A stretch of 38,907 bases of DNA from an uncultured Oscillospiraceae bacterium (lineage in GTDB: Bacteria; Bacillota; Clostridia; Oscillospirales; Oscillospiraceae). This document shows positions 34,714-38,907 of the stretch, piece by piece; the stretch's first letter is position 1, and each line of letters begins with the position of its first letter. Made by a program: the position numbers and the translations under genes. The notes beneath the pieces are model-generated. The model had not been told where the DNA came from. It worked only from the letters and a program-made list of their open reading frames with translations, and made no database searches. The stretch spans positions 1-38,907 of the forward strand of contig CANRQC010000002.1 of NCBI GenBank assembly GCA_947632695.1, in the 5' to 3' direction.

Positions 34714-36330
34714 TCAGTCAAATCGGAAAACAAGGCAATTCTCTGGCGTGGACAGTGCGGCAAGTTCCTCGTCTGTTTCCGCTTGCTCGTTAATTTCCGG
34801 ATCTATAAAATACTTTATAGCGCCATCGTAACCTTCCGGAACTTGACAACTAAATCGCAAGATATGGTGTGTTGCTATAGGATTTCCATTGGAATCATAT
34901 GTCCATTCACCATTATCCAATCGTTCACGTAAAAAACACACTTCTGTTTCGTTGCCGTTATAGTTGATACTGAAAATTTTATTGTCCCCATCATTCATGT
35001 CCTCTAGTAGATCCATATCCCCATTGTAATAATCAAAACAACCCTGGATGAAATAGTAACTATTATGAAATTCGAAATCAAATGTTGCGATCCGCCATTC
35101 ATAGCCGTCCTTAGCGGTATGAGTTTCATCCGATTTAACAATCGTATAATCCGTAACAACAACTTGGCCTGTAACTTTCACGCTGAGCTCATCGTACCAC
35201 TTGCTCGTTTCAAAGGAATAGCTCCCGCCGGGCTGCATCTCGGTGCAGGAAAACCCTGCCCCTTCAAAATATGGCTCAAGGGGTTCTCCCCGCGTCTTCC
35301 CACATCCAGAGCAGGTTTCCGGGGATTGATAATTGGCCTCTACCCAGGTGTGTACATGTATAGGCATCAGCGTGATTTTCCAATCTTCTGTATACTGGCC
35401 GCTGACCACAATGTTGATTTCTTTGGAATAATATTCGTCTCTTCTCACGGACAGCATATAATAACCAACTGGCTGATTGGAAATCGTAAACTTCCCCTCT
35501 TCATCGCTAACAGCAGAAATACCGGCAGGCTTTTCCTCCTCATTTTGCGGCCAAAGCGGGATTATCTGAATTTGCGCGTCGGGAATGGGCTCCTCTGTGA
35601 CTTCATCGAAAAGCGTACCTTGAATCGTGCCCGTACCCTCTTCTTCCTGCGACAGCAGATAAATCGGATCTACCTCCACTGTTTCGTCCTGTCCAATCGC
35701 CTGCGGTACCGTTACCGGCTTATAGCCATCCGCGTGAACAAAGAATTCATACTCCCCCGGAAGCGCAAACCCGCCATATTTTCCGTTGGCATCAGCCAGA
35801 TAACTCAGTAATACATTGCCGGACTCTACATTTCGCAGTGTAACAATCGCGCCAGGTACCGGCGTGTCCTGATAGTTTTCCCCCCAGGCTAATATAGTCC
35901 CCTCAAATCTGCTGAGATGCAGGATTAATTCGATCAATTCCTCAATTTCCGGTGTTATTATTTCATCCGGAATTTCCTCCAGCACCTCTGCCGCGGACTC
36001 CTCATCCTCTTCCGCAATGTATCCGTTTGCAAGGCGCATATAATTCTCCGGCTCCGGCTGTTTCTCGACGGCAGACCGATAGTCGGAAATTGCGGCCTCA
36101 AAGTTGGCGCAGCCCATATTGGCGTCGCCCCGGCCCGCATAGGCCGCGGCCTGGTTGGGATCGATTTCGATCGCGGCTGAAAAAGCGATGACTGCCTCGG
36201 AATAATTACCTTCTTCCAAATATCGCAGGCCGAGGTCATACTGCTCCTGCCACCGTTCGCTTTTGGATTGACAGGAACATAGCGTGATCATTAATGCAAT
36301 GCAAATAACGAAAGCAAGTACCTTTTTCAT
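34714..36330 (-). CDS. TPR lipoprotein with carboxypeptidase-regulatory-like domains (paralogue 3)
   Basis: ATG 36330 'MKKVLAFVICIALMITLCSC'; TPRs; 'HTWVEANYQSPETCSGCGKTRGEPL'. Confidence 0.87.
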   Translation of the reverse strand: MKKVLAFVICIALMITLCSCQSKSERWQEQYDLGLRYLEEGNYSEAVIAFSAAIEIDPNQAAAYAGRGDANMGCANFEAAISDYRSAVEKQPEPENYMRLANGYIAEEDEESAAEVLEEIPDEIITPEIEELIELILHLSRFEGTILAWGENYQDTPVPGAIVTLRNVESGNVLLSYLADANGKYGGFALPGEYEFFVHADGYKPVTVPQAIGQDETVEVDPIYLLSQEEEGTGTIQGTLFDEVTEEPIPDAQIQIIPLWPQNEEEKPAGISAVSDEEGKFTISNQPVGYYMLSVRRDEYYSKEINIVVSGQYTEDWKITLMPIHVHTWVEANYQSPETCSGCGKTRGEPLEPYFEGAGFSCTEMQPGGSYSFETSKWYDELSVKVTGQVVVTDYTIVKSDETHTAKDGYEWRIATFDFEFHNSYYFIQGCFDYYNGDMDLLEDMNDGDNKIFSINYNGNETEVCFLRERLDNGEWTYDSNGNPIATHHILRFSCQVPEGYDGAIKYFIDPEINEQAETDEELAALSTPENCLVFRFD

Positions 36331-36356
36331 ATTCAGAGTCCTTCCATAATATCTTT

Positions 36357-38345
36357 TTATAGCCAACCATTTGTGCGTAGACTTTCAATCAGACTTTCTA
36401 ATTGATGATAATATGTAGCGTCGTCGGTACTGCGAATCAACTCGGTGGCAACATTAAATTCTGAAACTGCATTCCCGTAATCTCTCAGATCTGGAGCCTT
36501 TGCGTTTTCAATTGTTATCAGCATCAATCCGCGCAAGGCGTGCGGTATGTAGTCCCCCGGGAATTCCGTTTCATAATCAAGGAGTGCCTGCTCCGCTTTA
36601 CCATAGTCGCCCATTTCATAATATATTGTGTAGAGATTGCTATACAAATAGGCCTTTTCTGAGCCCAGCTCAATCACGCGAATAAAGCACTCAGCCGCTC
36701 GATCTAAAGCGGTTGTATCTTTTGAGTCTCCCGCTTGATAGGATTCAAAATAAGCCAAGCCAAGCGTTTCCCAGAAAATGCTGTCGTAACGCAGGGCATT
36801 TAGCGTTATTCCTTTGGAAAGAACTGAAACCGCCTTGGACGCCGGATTTTCAATTGGTGACGCATTAATCCGTTCCAGCGCGGCGCACGTTCTGTACAAA
36901 TCTCCAAGAGAAAGATAACATCTGCGAATAAGCGCTTCATCAGCTGTCTGTCCAAGTAGATTTAAGAACGTGGATTCTGCGGAAACATAGTCTTCCTCCG
37001 CATAAAGCAGTTCGCCTTGAACATACATCGTTACTTCTGAAGTCGCACCTTTTCCCTGTAACTGAGACAGGATATCCTCCGCCTCATCCAATTTCCCCAT
37101 TCGTCCAAGACTAACCGCGTAATCTCGCAAATAATCTGCTGAAAGCTCCGAATCTTGCATACAGAAACGGAAATTCTCTGCCGCGTTTTCGTAATCTCCT
37201 AACTCAAATTGAGCTGACGCTACGATAAGCCGCACCTGGGTATCTTCTTCAAAGCGTTCCAGAGCCTTGCGACCAAATTCTACGCAATCCTGCCAGCGCC
37301 CATTTAAGTAAAGCGCATAAGTCTGCTGCCTGTCAGGCTCCGCGCGGTTTGGGAAAAGAGTTCTAGCTTCGTCCAAAACCGCCGCCGCTTCATCATAATT
37401 TGATAGGTATAAAGTGCTGGCTTGCTGAAGCAAGGAATAGTACTGGTCGTCCCGCTCCTTCCCCCGCAGGACACAGCCTCCAGCGATTAGGCCAATAGAA
37501 GTTAACAGCAGGATTACGATGATCACTATACGAAGGCGTTTCATCTTGGTGTATTTTTTCCATGCTGTGTCAAAGCGGTATATGTGTTTTAAATCGTCGA
37601 GCAAAGCATCAACGCTCTGGTAACGAGACTCCGGCTCCGCCTGTATACATTTATTCAAGATATACTCTGTGCCGATGGATAGCTTCTCGTTAATTTCCCG
37701 TGCGGGAACAAAACGGTAGGGAGGCTCGTAGGGACTTTTCCCCGTCAGCAAATGATACATTGTTACTCCGAGGGAATAGATATCTGTCCGAGCGTCTGTC
37801 TGGGCTTTGCCAAACTGTTCAGGCGCGGCATAGCCTTTGGTACCAATATAAGTGGTGTCAGAACGGGAATCTTGCTTATATTCCCGTGCGATGCCAAAGT
37901 CAATCAGTTTCAGCGTTCCATCCGGTTGGAGCATAATGTTGGAAGGCTTTAAATCTCTGTATATGATTGGATGTGGCTTTTGCCCATGTAGATAGTTTAG
38001 AACGCCGCACAAGTCCTGGAACCACTGCAAGCCTAGCGCTTCATTAACCTTTTTTTCACGCTTCAAAAGCTCTTCCAGTGTAATGCCCTCGACATAGTCT
38101 TCAACGATATAGATGCTGTCTTCATCCTCGAAAATATCCACAATTCGGGGGAGCATTGGGTGCTGGAGCTTCTTGAGAATATTGGACTCCGCGAGAAAAT
38201 CAAACTCCATTCCCTTCCGTTTTCGTACTTGCTTCACAGCCCAGCGGGTATGCAGTCGCTTATGCTCTGCCAGGTAAACAGTGGACATTCCACCTTGCCC
38301 GATCATCGATTTGATCTCATAAGTATCGTTGAACACCGTTGCCAT
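36357..38345 (-). CDS. PknB-like Ser/Thr protein kinase with TM and extracellular TPR-like repeats
   Basis: 'IGQGGMSTVYLAEH', 'IIYRDLKPSNIMLQPDGTLKLIDFGIAREY', 'GTKGYAAPEQFG'; TM 'IVIIVILLLTSIGLIAGGCVL'; TPR-rich C-terminus. Confidence 0.93.
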   Translation of the reverse strand: MATVFNDTYEIKSMIGQGGMSTVYLAEHKRLHTRWAVKQVRKRKGMEFDFLAESNILKKLQHPMLPRIVDIFEDEDSIYIVEDYVEGITLEELLKREKKVNEALGLQWFQDLCGVLNYLHGQKPHPIIYRDLKPSNIMLQPDGTLKLIDFGIAREYKQDSRSDTTYIGTKGYAAPEQFGKAQTDARTDIYSLGVTMYHLLTGKSPYEPPYRFVPAREINEKLSIGTEYILNKCIQAEPESRYQSVDALLDDLKHIYRFDTAWKKYTKMKRLRIVIIVILLLTSIGLIAGGCVLRGKERDDQYYSLLQQASTLYLSNYDEAAAVLDEARTLFPNRAEPDRQQTYALYLNGRWQDCVEFGRKALERFEEDTQVRLIVASAQFELGDYENAAENFRFCMQDSELSADYLRDYAVSLGRMGKLDEAEDILSQLQGKGATSEVTMYVQGELLYAEEDYVSAESTFLNLLGQTADEALIRRCYLSLGDLYRTCAALERINASPIENPASKAVSVLSKGITLNALRYDSIFWETLGLAYFESYQAGDSKDTTALDRAAECFIRVIELGSEKAYLYSNLYTIYYEMGDYGKAEQALLDYETEFPGDYIPHALRGLMLITIENAKAPDLRDYGNAVSEFNVATELIRSTDDATYYHQLESLIESLRTNGWL

Positions 38346-38363
38346 TTTCTCTTTCCTCTTCTG

Positions 38364-38654
38364 TTAGTCTTTCAGAATTTCAGTTAAATCGTTCTCAGCG
38401 CTTTGCCTTTGCTTGGCATCCGTTTGATTGTCAAGGCGCTGTTTTGTCATCTGGCCGCTTGGCGGATATTTTTTGGTCACAATATCAGTTGGATAACCAT
38501 TTTGTATTCTCACTGTAGCGCCGTTATATTCATCGCTTCCCAAATACGCCTCCGGAATATAACGGAGCCGTTTAATCCGAAAATAGATGAAAAGAATTCC
38601 CGTAACCGCCAATAAAATAATTCCGATCAAAATCATCCATTTCCCTGTAGTCAT
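38364..38654 (-). CDS. Small single-pass membrane protein
   Basis: N-terminal TM 'WMILIGIILLAVTGILFIYF'; upstream of kinase in same orientation. Confidence 0.6.
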   Translation of the reverse strand: MTTGKWMILIGIILLAVTGILFIYFRIKRLRYIPEAYLGSDEYNGATVRIQNGYPTDIVTKKYPPSGQMTKQRLDNQTDAKQRQSAENDLTEILKD

Positions 38655-38907
38655 TTTCTCACCACCCTATGCCGCATATCCTTATTTGTCATTGATACCA
38701 AACTTGAACAGTTTTCCCTTTGAATTACTGCCTATTTTTTGGGTCACTTCAAGCGATTGCTTAACATTTTCATTATATGTGATTTTTGGGGGTTTTTCAA
38801 TATACCCGGAAGGAAAAAAGTATATTTGTATGTAGCGTTACAATAGATGTGAGACCGAATAGCTAGAAAAAGGCGATTGAGTTTGTTAGAATAAAGTCAC
38901 CACAACC

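Noticed and set aside
1-38907. CRISPR array, tRNA or rRNA genes
   Set aside because: No regularly spaced repeats and no tRNA/rRNA signature recognised by eye; not computationally excluded.

Overview
A Clostridia-like (Bacillota) accessory region that appears to be a mosaic of three blocks. (1) ~0.1-9.1 kb: remains of a mobilizable element (MobA/VirD2-type relaxase, MobC, TnpW-like ORF, 3'-truncated DUF927 gene), then a divergent operon encoding a 1022-aa protein with the signature of eukaryotic-type RNA-dependent RNA polymerases (RNP...LGGADYDGD) and an overlapping 275-aa unknown partner. These are followed by an AlbA_2/Schlafen-type ATPase/HTH protein and an ASCH-KptA (RNA 2'-phosphotransferase) fusion. 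(2) 9.3-23.3 kb (minus strand): a non-canonical type VII secretion locus with FHA-EssC, YukD, four WXG100-like proteins, a DUF2974-type lipase-like candidate effector with a small partner and a lipoprotein, a PP2C phosphatase, and a Ser/Thr kinase whose ectodomain is a Trp-rich 'WSxWS' repeat array. 28.8-38.65 kb (minus strand) carries a second signalling module: PP2C, vWA-TM-FHA, three tandem paralogous TPR lipoproteins, a Ser/Thr kinase with TPRs, and a small membrane protein. (3) 23.4-28.8 kb: a plus-strand island between the two halves, with an integrase remnant, a 376-bp internally deleted IS3-like element, an HNH-like/multi-TM protein, a glycine-rich membrane protein, a zinc ribbon and an ADP-ribosylglycohydrolase. 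No rRNA, tRNA or CRISPR array was recognised. The strongest candidate for an undescribed system is the RdRP-like protein plus its partner, possibly together with the adjacent RNA-themed genes. All functional calls come from reading motifs by eye; no database search was run.
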